Shown: positions 8,989 to 17,817, numbered from the stretch's first letter. The stretch: DNA of 64,000 nt from Hormoscilla sp. GUM202 (GCA_005518205.2 RFFC02000001.1:23906-87905); one strand, 5' to 3'. Translations and numbers: made by a program. Notes: generated by a model from the letters alone, not told the origin.

Positions 8989-10827
8989 GTGAATAAACGG
9001 TGGAGAAACGCGGGACTGTACGCGCTGCTGGCAATTGCGGTGATTGCATTGGCAACAGCTTTGTTTGACAAACCCCCCCAAGCTAGGGAGACATGGCGGT
9101 ACAGTCGGTTAATTTCGGAAGTCGAAAATCAGAAAGTTGATAAGATCAGCATCAGCGCCGATCGGTCAAAAGCCCTGGTGACGGCGGAAGACGGCACCAA
9201 AATTATGGTTAACCTACCATTCGACCGGGATCTGCTCGACATTTTAACTCGGAACCATGTGGACATTGCGGTGTTGCCCCAAAGTGATGATGGGATGTGG
9301 ATGCGGGCGCTGAGCAGTCTGTTTGTGCCGATTATACTGGTGGTTGGTCTGTTCTTTCTGCTGCGACGGGCTCAAAATGGACCGGGTTCTCAGGCAATGA
9401 ACTTTGGCAAGTCGAAAGCGAGAGTGCAGATGGAGCCCCAAACTCAGGTCACTTTTGGTGATGTGGCTGGGATTGAGCAGGCGAAACTGGAACTGAATGA
9501 AGTTGTCGATTTCCTGAAAAATGCTGACAGGTTCACGGCTGTAGGGGCGAAGATTCCTAAGGGGGTGCTGCTAGTAGGCCCTCCTGGTACGGGTAAGACT
9601 CTGCTGGCAAAAGCTGTAGCTGGTGAGGCGGGCGTTCCTTTCTTCTCTATCTCTGGTTCGGAGTTCGTGGAGATGTTCGTCGGTGTTGGTGCTTCCCGAG
9701 TCCGAGACCTGTTTGAACAAGCTAAGCAGAATGCTCCTTGTATCGTGTTTATTGATGAAATTGATGCGGTGGGACGTCAGCGAGGTGCTGGTTTAGGTGG
9801 CGGAAACGATGAACGGGAGCAAACTCTCAATCAGCTGCTGACGGAAATGGACGGGTTTGAAGGTAATACGGGGATTATCATTATTGCGGCGACTAACCGC
9901 CCAGATGTTTTGGATGCGGCCCTGCTGCGCCCTGGTCGGTTCGATCGCCAGGTGGTGGTCGATCGCCCTGATTATGCGGGGCGTTTGGAAATTCTCAATG
10001 TGCATTCTCGTGGTAAAACTCTGTCTAAGGATGTGGAACTGGAAAAGATTGCCCGTCGGACCCCTGGGTTTACGGGGGCTGATTTGTCGAATTTACTCAA
10101 TGAAGCGGCAATCTTGGCGGCCCGTCGTAATCTGACGGAAATCTCTATGGATGAGATTAATGATGCGATCGACCGAGTTCTGGCAGGACCGGAGAAGAAA
10201 GACCGGGTGATGAGCGAGAAGCGCAAGACTTTGGTGGCTTATCATGAAGCGGGTCATGCTTTGGTGGGTGCTCTGATGCCAGATTATGACCCGGTACAGA
10301 AGATTAGCATTATTCCGCGCGGTCGCGCTGGGGGCCTGACCTGGTTTACTCCCAGTGAAGATCGGATGGATTCGGGTTTGTATAGCCGTTCTTATCTGCA
10401 AAATCAGATGGCGGTGGCCTTGGGAGGTCGCATTGCCGAAGAAATTATCTTCGGTGAAGAGGAAGTGACTACGGGTGCTTCTAATGATTTGCAGCAGGTG
10501 GCCCGGGTGGCCCGTCAGATGGTGACCCGGTTTGGCATGAGCGATCGCCTGGGTCCTGTGACTCTGGGGCGTCAGCAAGGTAATATGTTCTTAGGTCGCG
10601 ATATCGCGGCAGAACGGGATTTCTCTGAGGAAACTGCGGCGGCGATCGATGATGAAGTCCGCAATTTGGTTGACCAAGCTTATCGTCGTGCTAAGAATGT
10701 TCTGGTGAATAATCGTCAAGTTCTCGATCGGCTGGCCCAATCTTTGGTGAATAAGGAAACTGTTGATGCTGAAGAACTGCAGAAGATGCTCACTTCTAAT
10801 CAGGTGCAGATGGCCGCGAGCGCCTAA
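8989..10827 (+). CDS. ftsH: ATP-dependent zinc metalloprotease FtsH (FtsH3-type)
   Basis: 612 aa membrane-anchored AAA+ protease that removes damaged or unassembled membrane proteins. N-terminal membrane helix at about residues 8-26, a short lumenal or periplasmic domain, second helix near 105-125, then the AAA+ module with Walker A GPPGTGKT at 197-204, Walker [12 protein letters not shown], and the second region of homology ([19 protein letters not shown]). The zinc site HEAGH is at 419-423 with a probable third ligand Asp at about 500. The N-terminus [14 protein letters not shown] is the type I associate with cyanobacterial FtsH3. Start is GTG 8989 with AGGAGG 10 bases upstream. It is monocistronic here. 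Confidence 0.95.
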   Translation: MNKRWRNAGLYALLAIAVIALATALFDKPPQARETWRYSRLISEVENQKVDKISISADRSKALVTAEDGTKIMVNLPFDRDLLDILTRNHVDIAVLPQSDDGMWMRALSSLFVPIILVVGLFFLLRRAQNGPGSQAMNFGKSKARVQMEPQTQVTFGDVAGIEQAKLELNEVVDFLKNADRFTAVGAKIPKGVLLVGPPGTGKTLLAKAVAGEAGVPFFSISGSEFVEMFVGVGASRVRDLFEQAKQNAPCIVFIDEIDAVGRQRGAGLGGGNDEREQTLNQLLTEMDGFEGNTGIIIIAATNRPDVLDAALLRPGRFDRQVVVDRPDYAGRLEILNVHSRGKTLSKDVELEKIARRTPGFTGADLSNLLNEAAILAARRNLTEISMDEINDAIDRVLAGPEKKDRVMSEKRKTLVAYHEAGHALVGALMPDYDPVQKISIIPRGRAGGLTWFTPSEDRMDSGLYSRSYLQNQMAVALGGRIAEEIIFGEEEVTTGASNDLQQVARVARQMVTRFGMSDRLGPVTLGRQQGNMFLGRDIAAERDFSEETAAAIDDEVRNLVDQAYRRAKNVLVNNRQVLDRLAQSLVNKETVDAEELQKMLTSNQVQMAASA

Positions 10828-10890
10828 TCGAGGCCCTAAAAGATGGCCCCCTACCTGGTTTCTCAACTTTCACAACTGATTTGGAATTGC

Positions 10891-11003
10891 GGCGTTGCAC
10901 AATTACGGGATGATGGGCATAGTTGCAGAAGTCTTAAACCTAGACTACAAGCCAGTTTAAGTTATGTGCATGCGTAGGCATCATCCCCAAAATGTGCAAC
11001 GCC
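10891..11003. mobile_element. 113-bp MITE with 8-bp target duplication
   Basis: Inverted terminal repeats GGCGTTGCACA(N)TT..GGGATGATG, flanked by perfect direct repeats GGAATTGC at 10883-10890 and 11004-11011. Same family as the 260-bp element at 6744. It may also fold as a long hairpin downstream of ftsH. Confidence 0.85.
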
Positions 11004-11063
11004 GGAATTGCTATACAATCATGGCGAGATGCAATCAGCGGGCGATCGCGCTATTTATTGATC

Positions 11064-11318
11064 CTATGCTTCCCGGCGGTGACGAACTTCTAGGATGTTG
11101 ATGATGATAGTATCATCATCAATGCTGTAGATTATTCGATAATCGCCAACCCGAATTCGCCATTGGTTTTGTCTACCCTTTAACTTCAGACAGCCAACAG
11201 GACGGGGTTCATTGACTAAAGCATCAATCTTGGAACTGAGTCTACTACTGATTTCAATTGGTAGTGAATTCAGTTCTTTTTGAGCAGACCGCGTAAAAAT
11301 GATCGGATAATCAGACAC
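11064..11318 (-). CDS. RelE/ParE-family toxin
   Basis: 84 aa, normal length for the RelE superfamily (mRNA interferases or gyrase poisons). Visible family features are FTRSAQKELNSLP, LKGRQNQWRIRVGDYRIIY and the C-terminal ILEVRHRREA. An antitoxin-like frame ends 40 bases upstream (11359). A decayed relative of the toxin (MSDYQVIIQPSAKKDLK) lies about 0.5 kb upstream. Nothing indicates that the toxin itself is damaged. Confidence 0.85.
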   Translation of the reverse strand: MSDYPIIFTRSAQKELNSLPIEISSRLSSKIDALVNEPRPVGCLKLKGRQNQWRIRVGDYRIIYSIDDDTIIINILEVRHRREA

Positions 11319-11358
11319 TTAACTTCCTCTTCGATTCTAGAGATCGTTTCACTTCTTT

Positions 11359-11511
11359 TCAGGAAATTGTAGGTTCATTTTCTCGCTCGTCTGCAATTAG
11401 ACCATCATATACATCTTCCCATAGTTCCCCGTGTTTCTCGAAGTCAAGGACTACGGCTATTTTTTCCCCGACTGAGTTGATTAAGAACTGGAAGTCTGTT
11501 GGTTCGCCCAA
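11359..11511 (-). CDS. antitoxin-like protein, 5' end damaged by MITE
   Basis: A 50-residue frame FQFLINSVGEKIAVVLDFEK, HGELWEDVYDGLIADEREN to the stop at 11359, typical of small cyanobacterial antitoxins paired with RelE toxins. No strong start is visible: TTG 11511 is possible, and the frame is open only from the edge of the MITE (11542). An additional N-terminal antitoxin stump lies on the other side of the MITE, so either one gene was cut or two related copies are present. It probably still neutralises the downstream toxin if translated. Confidence 0.55.
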   Translation of the reverse strand: MGEPTDFQFLINSVGEKIAVVLDFEKHGELWEDVYDGLIADERENEPTIS

Positions 11512-11541
11512 TTCCGATAATACATCTGCCCAAAACCACTA

Positions 11542-11726
11542 GCGGGACTTTGACAAAAAATAAGCGTAAAATGGCATCAAACCCTTTCACAGAGCCCCTT
11601 TTAGGTCGATCAGGTCTCAATCTCCGCAGGCTCAGGGTTTGCTGCCATTTGATACCCTTCGACGTAAAACCCCCACGCCGTAAGCGTTTGAGTAGTTTTT
11701 TGCCTGAGAAAATCTCAAAGTCCCGC
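11542..11726. mobile_element. 185-bp MITE flanked by TA
   Basis: Perfect inverted ends GCGGGACTTTGA with TA at 11540-11541 and 11727-11728. The arms can be read as CTAGCGGGACTTTGA if the flanks are included, so a CTAG target cannot be excluded. It lies inside the antitoxin region. The ends differ from the AGTAGTTAG family, so it belongs to another TA-targeting element. Confidence 0.75.
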
Positions 11727-11729
11727 TAG

Positions 11730-11799
11730 GTTCTTTTAGGTCAACAATTGCCGCAGTTTTCTGGCCTTGATGGTCCGTTAAAAATTGAACTCCTCGCAT
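11730..11799 (-). pseudogene. N-terminal antitoxin stump
   Basis: ATG 11799 behind AGGAGA starts MRGVQFLTDHQGQKTAAIVD, an antitoxin N-terminus related to the FQFLINSVGEKIAVVLDF frame across the MITE. The frame is lost at the MITE. The two pieces overlap in homology, which suggests two antitoxin copies rather than one split gene. Confidence 0.5.
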
Positions 11800-11824
11800 C
11801 GCTTGTCATCTCCTAATCTGATAT

Positions 11825-11960
11825 CTATAAAATTACCTTTAGGTCTTTTTTTGCTGATGGTTGAATAATGACTTGGTAATCAGACATTCAACTTTTCTCT
11901 CTCCATTAGCTGACTTTCAAATTATTCCAGGGGAACGTCTGGTTCATCTCCTATATCCTG
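11825..11960 (-). pseudogene. remnant of a second toxin-antitoxin pair
   Basis: The minus strand reads the tail of an antitoxin (QDIGDEPDVPLE-stop, stop at 11922-11924) followed by a toxin start at 11887, MSDYQVIIQPSAKKDLK, which stops after 20 residues at 11825. The start is clearly related to MSDYPIIFTRSAQKEL of the toxin at 11064. Confidence 0.6.
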
Positions 11961-12060
11961 GAAGCAGTAGGGAGCGAGGTAAAATTGCTCAAGCTTCAGG
12001 CATCAGAACCTGGTGATGATAAACAAGTAATGATTCCCCAAATAGGTCAGAACGATCAGG

Positions 12061-12220
12061 AACGGATGAGTCGTGAACACTAACGGATGAGTCTTACACG
12101 GGAACGGACGAGTCCTGGACACTAACGGATGAGTCTTACACGGGGGGGAACGGATGAGTCGTGGGGGAACGGATGAGTCCTGGACACTAACGGATGAGTC
12201 GTGGATACTAACGGATGACT
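12061..12220. repeat. degenerate 20-bp tandem repeat (ACGGATGAGTC)
   Basis: Eight copies of ACGGATGAGTC or one-base variants beginning near 12061, 12082, 12102, 12124, 12148, 12168, 12189 and 12210, separated by 8-13 bases (TTACACGGG or TGGACACTA). Spacing is 20-24 bp. No gene covers it. Confidence 0.85.
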
Positions 12221-12839
12221 CGTCAGATGTCGCACATCCCTCCCAAACTATTCCCTTCGGTACAGCCCTGATTCACACTGATGCAGATTAGTTGCAGATA
12301 ATATACTCCGAACGGTCAGGAACTGCGCTTTTTTGACCAGGAAAGAATTGTCCGGAGCGAGGGGGGGAATAATTGAGAGAATCTTGTGCCTCAAGAGTAA
12401 CTCCCCCCGTAGCGCGTAGCGCACTTCGTAAAAACGCAGCGGCTGCGCAGCAGCTAGCAATCTCCAGCGGTCATACTGGGTAGGAGATTGCTAGCGCTCC
12501 TGGCTTACGCACGCTTACGCTGCTGCGCTAACAGGGGACTCGGGTGTGGAGTATCAGTAATCTCGCCAAGGCCCCCTCGCTCCGGACATATTCAATAGCC
12601 GCAAAAAGCGCAATTCGTTCGCGTAGCGTGCGCGCAGCGCAATCCCTTTGGGAGTATACCATCCCCGATCGCCTCAAACCTATACACCGCCGATGCTACC
12701 GGACCCGACGATCGCATCGGGTTTTTTGGCATCAACTCTGGGCGCATTTTCCGTTGCCGATTTCATCCTGATTTCATATTTGCCCATTATCTTGATAGAT
12801 AGTAGTCCCGATCTAGACGCTAAAACAAGAAGTAAAGCC
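12221..12839. other. intergenic with repeats; terminator-like hairpin at 12704-12727
   Basis: Contains clusters of CGCGTAGCG and GCTGCGCAGC repeats and no supported gene. CCCGA..TCGGG followed by six T (12704-12727) looks like a rho-independent terminator, although no intact plus-strand gene ends before it. Confidence 0.4.
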
Positions 12840-13235
12840 ATGTCAGGAGTACACAATCATTCCGGAACGGCATCTGACAACAGCTCAGATATGATGCAGG
12901 GGACCGCACGGGAAATGGACATGACTCATCGATGCCTCTCGGGTAGTGCGACTAGCGCTCCCGAGAGGCATCGAAACGGCCATCATGGTTCTGGGGCTAT
13001 GTCCCATGCAAATATGGTGCCCTTGGGGCTGTTGCTCGTCGGTTCTTTGGTTTTTGTTGCAGTATTTGTGGTCCGCAATTCTCCAATTTATCGATGGGTT
13101 AAAGGGAATATTCTGGACAGTCTGTTTAGTAAAAAAACCTTGGGACTGGGAGTTTTCCTGATGTTGACGGGGGGTATTCTGAGCGTCACTAACCAACTTA
13201 AGAAGCGCAACGATGGATATGCATGGGGGACATGA
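12840..13235 (+). CDS. His/Met-rich membrane protein with an in-frame palindromic insert
   Basis: 131 aa from ATG 12840. The N-terminal half is rich in His, Met and Ser (VHNHSGTASDNSSDMMQ, EMDMTH, HHGSGAMSHANM), suggesting metal binding. Two membrane helices follow (PLGLLLVGSLVFVAVFVV and LGLGVFLMLTGGILSV). Residues RCLSGSATSAPERHR are encoded by the 44-bp palindrome at 12930-12973, which leaves the frame open. The stop overlaps the ATG of the next frame, which also starts with a metal-binding-like segment, suggesting a former copper or nickel efflux operon. I do not recognise a named family. Confidence 0.5.
   Translation: MSGVHNHSGTASDNSSDMMQGTAREMDMTHRCLSGSATSAPERHRNGHHGSGAMSHANMVPLGLLLVGSLVFVAVFVVRNSPIYRWVKGNILDSLFSKKTLGLGVFLMLTGGILSVTNQLKKRNDGYAWGT
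12930..12973. repeat. 44-bp palindromic element inside a coding sequence
   Basis: Arms CGATGCCTCTCGGG and complement around the core TAGTGCGACTAGCGC. The same core, with unrelated arms, is found at 5598-5643 (reverse) and twice, nested, at 52801-52888. Confidence 0.8.
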
Positions 13236-13827
13236 TATGTCCCACGATGAGATGATGGCGGTAGATGGTTCTTTTAACCCTACTCCGGTCACGGTTGAAG
13301 TTGTTAAACCTCACTTGCTAGAAGCTGATTTACTGATGCTGTCTCGCATGGATTGGCAATTAAGTCTTAACTCCCAACAGCAACTCAAGCAAGAACCAGT
13401 TTACTTGCAGGATTTAGTCAGTGACGTCGCCGAGGAATTGGCTTCCTTAGCATTAGCATCGGAGATTACATTGCGGGCCGAAATTAGAGTTCGCGATCCC
13501 CTGGAAGTGATGGGGAATGCGGAACAACTGTATCGCCTGGTTTCTAACTTAGTTATAAATGGAATTCAATATACATCACCAGGAGGAGTTGTCATGTTAA
13601 GATTAGAGAGAGATGCAAATTATGCTCTAATTCACGTCGAAGATAATGGCGTGGAGATTTCCCCAGAGGAAAAATCGCAGATTTTCGATCGCTTCTATCG
13701 AGTGAATAAAGCACGTTCTAAAAATAAAGGAGGTTTTGGATTAGGATTGTCAATAGCAGGGGCGATCGCCTAGGTCCATCAAGGGGCGATCGCCGTCCAT
13801 AGTCAACTAGGTCAGGGAAGTCGGGAT
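13213..13827 (+). pseudogene. chimera of an efflux adaptor N-terminus and a histidine kinase C-terminus
   Basis: The first 30 or so residues (MDMHGGHDMSHDEMM, GSFNPTPVTVEVVKP) look like the start of a cation-efflux membrane fusion protein. From LLEADLLMLSRMDWQ onward the sequence is a histidine-kinase ATPase domain: N-box LVSNLVINGIQYTSPGG, G1 box VEDNGVEIS, F-box IFDRFYRV, G2 box GFGLGLSIAGAIA. The phosphoacceptor histidine region is missing. A TAG then interrupts a frame that continues VHQGAIAVHSQLGQGSR before it is lost. A deletion seems to have fused two genes of a metal-responsive operon. Confidence 0.65.
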
Positions 13828-14170
13828 TTCCAATAGCAGTAGCAATCTCGTCCCATAGTTCGGTGGTAATGCGCTCGTCACAATCAACTATCAGCACCCA
13901 CTCGTTGCGGAAGGGTAGGTTTTCTAAGGACCAGTTTTTCTTTTTCGGCCAGTGCCCATTATAGTAAAACTGAACCACTCTCACCTGACCATAATCAGGA
14001 TCTTTATCGAAGCTTTCGGCTATTTCTACCGTCCGATCGCTACTTTGGGAATCTACTACAAAAATTTCATCTGCCCTCTTCAGGATATCCAGGCAAGCCC
14101 GAATATTTCGCTCTTCGTTTTTAGCGGGAATCAGTACCGATACGGGAATCTTGTCTAGGGCGGAATTCAT
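13790..14170 (-). pseudogene. family 2 glycosyltransferase, 3' truncated
   Basis: About 120 residues of a GT-A type glycosyltransferase: IPVSVLIPAKNEERNIRACL, ADEIFVVDSQSSDRTVEIA, and WVLIVDCDERIT with the DxD-like metal site DCDE. Family members are typically around 300 aa; the C-terminal half is missing, and the frame runs into the kinase pseudogene. It starts at ATG 14170. Confidence 0.75.
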
Positions 14171-14293
14171 GGTGGCAAAGAGAGTTTATAGAACTATTGT
14201 CAATGAAACTTTACGAATATTTCCTGACAAATGCTTATTTTTTGATTATACTCGATCCTAGGAGCATTCCTCGAATCGCTGCACCCAAATAAC

Positions 14294-14596
14294 CTATTTG
14301 ACCGTAAGCATATAGTTCTTCATTGGATAGCAATTTTTTCCGATTCTGCCCAAATTGGGGTCTGCGCCTGTATTCCGCGCTACCGACAGACCCAGCACTG
14401 ACTCAAAGACATAGCGGAGACGGGAATCTGATAGTCTCGCTTCTACCACTTCACGGGTGCGATCGCTCGAACCATTATCTACCACCAGGACTTCAAAATC
14501 GGGAAAGTCCTGGGCCAGCAAGCTATCTATGGCTGCTCCCAGATAATTATCCCGATTGTGAGTACAGATAATTGCCGACATTTTCGGGTCAGTCAT
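14294..14596 (-). pseudogene. second family 2 glycosyltransferase, N-terminal stump
   Basis: Starts MTDPKMSAIICTHNRDNYLG, then FEVLVVDNGSSDRT and LGLSVARNTGA, the opening of a GT2 glycosyltransferase, after which the frame ends in unrelated residues. Only about 80 family residues remain. Its position just upstream of the other stump suggests a lost glycan locus. Confidence 0.7.
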
Positions 14597-14605
14597 GATT
14601 ATTCC

Positions 14606-15229
14606 CTATGCTTCACGCAGTTGCCCGTGCAAAATTATCAGGGCTTCAGATAATTGGGTCAGACGAGATTCCATATCTTGCTTGCGACCGAGCAGTTGTC
14701 GCAGCTGGTGATAGCGGGCGATCGCCACCGAGACAGTGGCCACCTGGTCTGGAGGACAGGGACAGAACCACAACTTGCCGTCCGACTCTAGTCTGCACAG
14801 GCGATAGCCCGCTGCCACATCAAGCTTATCTCCTCCTGTCGGATTGGACTCTAACCAGCCATCCACTATCGGTCCTTCTCGGTACAGGTCTTGAATTTCT
14901 GCATGTACTTGCTGCAAATCCCGCTGCCAGCCAGTGACTACCCCCTGAATTTCTTGCAACAGATTGATTGCCAGCTCTGGGTTGGCGGCGTTTTGATGAG
15001 AGCTAAAGCTAGGAGTTTTCAGCTTGGGCAGTGCTGGCGTCTTGGACCGGTTCTCTTGCGACAAGGGCTGTATGGGAGGGATTGTCGCTTTGATTTTTGG
15101 CGGGGTTTTGGGTAGTAAGTCAAAGGAGTAGGTCTGATTTTTCTGAATAGCGGACCTTTTTACATTGTTGTTTTGCTCTGCTATAATTTGAGCCAATGTA
15201 GCCTCAATCCGCTCCAATTCCAGTTTCAT
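14606..15229 (-). CDS. conserved cyanobacterial protein, unknown function
   Basis: 207 aa, no family recognised. Residues 1-25 and 165-205 look helical or coiled-coil (LELERIEATLAQIIAEQ; RKQDMESRLTQLSEAL). The middle is Pro/Lys-rich and low complexity (residues 40-80), followed by a compact region with GYRLCRLESDGKLWFCPCPP. No signal peptide or membrane segment. Transcribed divergently from cobU with a gap of 69 bases; the next stump ends 10 bp downstream. Confidence 0.6.
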   Translation of the reverse strand: MKLELERIEATLAQIIAEQNNNVKRSAIQKNQTYSFDLLPKTPPKIKATIPPIQPLSQENRSKTPALPKLKTPSFSSHQNAANPELAINLLQEIQGVVTGWQRDLQQVHAEIQDLYREGPIVDGWLESNPTGGDKLDVAAGYRLCRLESDGKLWFCPCPPDQVATVSVAIARYHQLRQLLGRKQDMESRLTQLSEALIILHGQLREA

Positions 15230-15298
15230 GCTGCTATTTGTAATGAGGGTTCCTTTACTGTTATATTAGATATTGCCCAGAAATCTCTCCCAAATTAC

Positions 15299-15865
15299 AT
15301 GACATCTTCTCAGGCAAGGCAATTCATCCTGGTGACTGGACCAGCCCGGTCTGGTAAGAGTGAATGGGCTGAGACTCTGGCAACGGGTACCGGCAAACAG
15401 GTGGTCTATGTGGCAACCGCTGCTACTGACCCGACGGATCGGGAGTGGCATAATCGGATTGTACTGCACCAGCGGCGGCGTCCCCCCAGCTGGAAAACTC
15501 TGGAAGTGCCGATCGAGTTGGCGGCCACAATTGAGCTATATGGGGCGAATAGCTGTCTATTGATCGATTCAGTGGGAACTTGGCTGGCAAATTTATTGCA
15601 CCAGGATGATGTAAGCTGGAATCAGACCCAGCAGGCAATGCTTTCCAGTTTGCAGCGGACTGCTGCTGATGTGATTTTGGTGGCTGAAGAGACAGGGTGG
15701 GGCCTGGTTCCAGCTTATCCCATTGGTCGGCTGTTTCGCGATCGCCTCGGTAAGCTGGTGCGCCACATCGCTGCCGTAGCCCATCCAGTTTACCTGGTTA
15801 CTGCCGGCCATGTCCTTAACCTCAGTCAGCTAGGCACTCCCTTGTCAGGAGCGATCGGGCGATAA
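15299..15865 (+). CDS. cobU: adenosylcobinamide kinase / guanylyltransferase
   Basis: 188 aa bifunctional enzyme of cobalamin nucleotide-loop assembly: phosphorylates adenosylcobinamide, then transfers GMP to give adenosylcobinamide-GDP. P-loop GPARSGKS at residues 14-21, followed by VVYVATA, HQRRRPPSW with the family's catalytic histidine region, CLLIDSVGTWLANLL, ILVAEETGWGLVP and GRLFRDRLGKL, all in the usual CobU/CobP order and length. I chose ATG 15299 because an upstream in-frame extension is not family-like. Cytoplasmic, single gene. Confidence 0.9.
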   Translation: MTSSQARQFILVTGPARSGKSEWAETLATGTGKQVVYVATAATDPTDREWHNRIVLHQRRRPPSWKTLEVPIELAATIELYGANSCLLIDSVGTWLANLLHQDDVSWNQTQQAMLSSLQRTAADVILVAEETGWGLVPAYPIGRLFRDRLGKLVRHIAAVAHPVYLVTAGHVLNLSQLGTPLSGAIGR

Positions 15866-15920
15866 CTTCACATTAATTTAAGTTTCCGATGCCCAAAGGC
15901 GGGGATGCCTCGTTACAATA

Positions 15921-16073
15921 AGTACATAAGCTTGCATTATTTTTATATTTATCGAGCGAGCAAATCTCAGGGAATTTAAATTCCAGCAAACGCTTATGTG
16001 ATAATGTTTTCAGATCTAATTATCCCGATCGATCGCGCCTGAAAAAATATAAAAATAATTGCAAACAACTACT
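15921..16073. mobile_element. 153-bp IS630-type MITE
   Basis: Flanked by TA (15919-15920 and 16074-16075). The left end AGTACATAAGCTTGCATTAT and right end complementary to AGTAGTTGTTTGCAATTATT share a TTATTTTTATATTT block with the IS630 ends at 1702. No coding potential. Confidence 0.75.
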
Positions 16074-16108
16074 TATTAGCAATAGGCAATGCTCAGATAA
16101 CCTAACCT

Positions 16109-16720
16109 ATGGCATCACAAACGCAAGTAAAACAATATCTTGCCTATTGGCTACAGTTGGGCAAAAAGGTGATTCTCAATGGGAACGAAGCTTTGCTGCC
16201 TCAACCAGTCGTAAAAGGCGATGGTTATAGTCAGGAGTTTGAAGACTGCTGGCAGAAAATTATGTCCCCTGACTCCGGAGACTGCTACCTGGAAGGTACT
16301 GACGAAACTATTGCTCAACTGTTGACGCCGGAGTGGGAACTGGTGATGTGTTCTCGTTGTGAGTTGCCTCTCCCCCTCCCGACTGCGGGCCTGCCACCTC
16401 AGTGCTGTCCTTGTAATAATTTACTTTCGTGGCCGAATCTAGATCTGCCAAAACCCCGTTTACCTGTCAATAATCAAGCAACACTGGGCAATATTCGCGA
16501 TCGCCTGCGTTCGATGATGGCTAGTACCAGAGAAACGGCAGAAAATCGTAGCGAAAAAGTCAATCCGGCTAAGATGTTAATGGATCTCCTGATTTGTGAT
16601 TGTACCGTACCGTTCCGGAAAAATCGGGAAAACATGGCTGCCAGCTCCCCGGGTAACGACCCCTCCGCTACGCAGTACGCGATCGGGAAAAACTTAGTTA
16701 ACTCAAATATCGTGCAATAG
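16109..16720 (+). CDS. conserved cyanobacterial protein with a zinc-ribbon-like motif
   Basis: 203 aa. The N-terminal 120 residues look like a genuine cyanobacterial protein: QVKQYLAYWLQLGKKVI, then four cysteines in CSRCELPLP and CCPC that could bind zinc. The last 40 residues (after FRKNREN) are low quality and include repeat-derived sequence, so the original C-terminus may be lost. Function unknown. Upstream is the MITE; downstream is a repeat cluster. Confidence 0.6.
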   Translation: MASQTQVKQYLAYWLQLGKKVILNGNEALLPQPVVKGDGYSQEFEDCWQKIMSPDSGDCYLEGTDETIAQLLTPEWELVMCSRCELPLPLPTAGLPPQCCPCNNLLSWPNLDLPKPRLPVNNQATLGNIRDRLRSMMASTRETAENRSEKVNPAKMLMDLLICDCTVPFRKNRENMAASSPGNDPSATQYAIGKNLVNSNIVQ

Positions 16721-16982
16721 GCGAGCGCCGATCTCGGGCAGTGGATCGTAATGGCGCTGCGCAGCAGCATCGCTGACGGCATTCCGATTTTTCCGGAACT
16801 GTTCCTGCCGTTCGTAGTAAGCACTAAAGTGCTTCCCAGGCGCGAAAGAGCCTAGGAGCATTATTTGACTTGGCCGTGCCCCGGTCGTTTCCAGAGATGC
16901 CCACCCTGTCGTGTCGCTCCCGCGCACGACATGGGTGGGCACTCTCGGAAACGAGTCAGCAATTAGCAATTAGCAATTAGCA
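16721..16982. repeat. palindromic repeat cluster with a nested hairpin (16886-16953)
   Basis: The outer hairpin CGTTTCCAGAGATGCCCACC ... GGTGGGCACTCTCGGAAACG encloses an inner hairpin GTCGTG ... CACGAC. The outer stem has the same asymmetric mismatch (CCAGAGA versus TCTCGG) as copies at 18334, 19152 and 31458. A GTTCGTAGTAAGCACT repeat is at about 16811. Confidence 0.75.
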
Positions 16983-17795
16983 ATGATGCACAGCTTCATC
17001 CCCCCAGAACGCTTTTTTCCTTACCTCAGCTGGACAGAGATCCAGGCAATGCCAGATAAGGAAATTGCCCCGATCGTCCAGCCGATCGGGGCAATTGAGC
17101 AACATGGCCCTCATTTGCCGCTAATCGTCGATGCTGCCATTAGTGTGGGGGTTTTGGGAAAGGCATTGCATCAACTAGATCCTAGCATCCCCGCTTATGC
17201 CTTGCCTGCCCTTTATTACGGCAAATCTAACGAACATTGGCATTTCCCGGGTACAATTACTCTGAGTGCCCAAACGCTATTGGCAGTTATTACCGAAGTA
17301 GCAGAAAGTATTTACCGGGCAGGTTTTCGCAAGTTGGTGTTGATGAACTCCCACGGAGGACAACCCCAGGTATTGGAAATAGCAGCGCGGGATTTGCACG
17401 TCAAGTATGATGATTTTATGGTGTTTCCCCTCTTTACCTGGCGCGTTCCTAATATTACTCAGGAATTACTGACAGCAAAGGAGTCAGAATTGGGTATCCA
17501 TGCTGGAGATGGGGAAACTAGCTTACTCCTTTCCCTGCTACCAGAACAGGTGAAAATGGAGGCGGCAGTAGCTGAATATCCTCAAGGTTTGCCGAAAGAT
17601 AGTATGCTGAGCATGGAAGGTAAGCTGCCTTTCCCTTGGGCGACGCGAGATTTAACGGCAAGTGGAGTCCTGGGGGATCCGACAACTGCTTCCCCGGAAA
17701 AGGGCGATCGCATCTTAGCATCCCTGGCCAATAGCTGGGTACAGGTAATCAAAGATATCTACGCTTTCCGTCAACCTCAAATCTGGAAAAAGTAG
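16983..17795 (+). CDS. creatininase-family amidohydrolase
   Basis: 270 aa metallo-amidohydrolase of the creatininase superfamily. Metal-ligand positions visible: E39 and H41 in GAIEQHGPHLP, D50, the histidine of MNSHGGQ near residue 121, and the glutamate of GDGETS near 175. In cyanobacteria the true substrate is usually unknown; a cyclic amide or riboflavin/F420-type precursor is as plausible as creatinine. Starts ATG 16983 (second ATG 16986). A hairpin terminator follows immediately. Confidence 0.9.
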   Translation: MMHSFIPPERFFPYLSWTEIQAMPDKEIAPIVQPIGAIEQHGPHLPLIVDAAISVGVLGKALHQLDPSIPAYALPALYYGKSNEHWHFPGTITLSAQTLLAVITEVAESIYRAGFRKLVLMNSHGGQPQVLEIAARDLHVKYDDFMVFPLFTWRVPNITQELLTAKESELGIHAGDGETSLLLSLLPEQVKMEAAVAEYPQGLPKDSMLSMEGKLPFPWATRDLTASGVLGDPTTASPEKGDRILASLANSWVQVIKDIYAFRQPQIWKK

Positions 17796-17817
17796 GCACT
17801 GATGCCTGAGGGGTTTT
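17794..17817 (+). terminator. rho-independent terminator
   Basis: Stem AGGCA/TGCCT with loop CTGA, overlapping the stop codon of the creatininase-family gene, followed by GAGGGG and five T. Confidence 0.6.

Noticed and set aside
12061..12220. Possible CRISPR array
   Set aside because: The repeat is only about 11 bp, the spacers are 8-13 bp and themselves repeated, and no cas gene is present.
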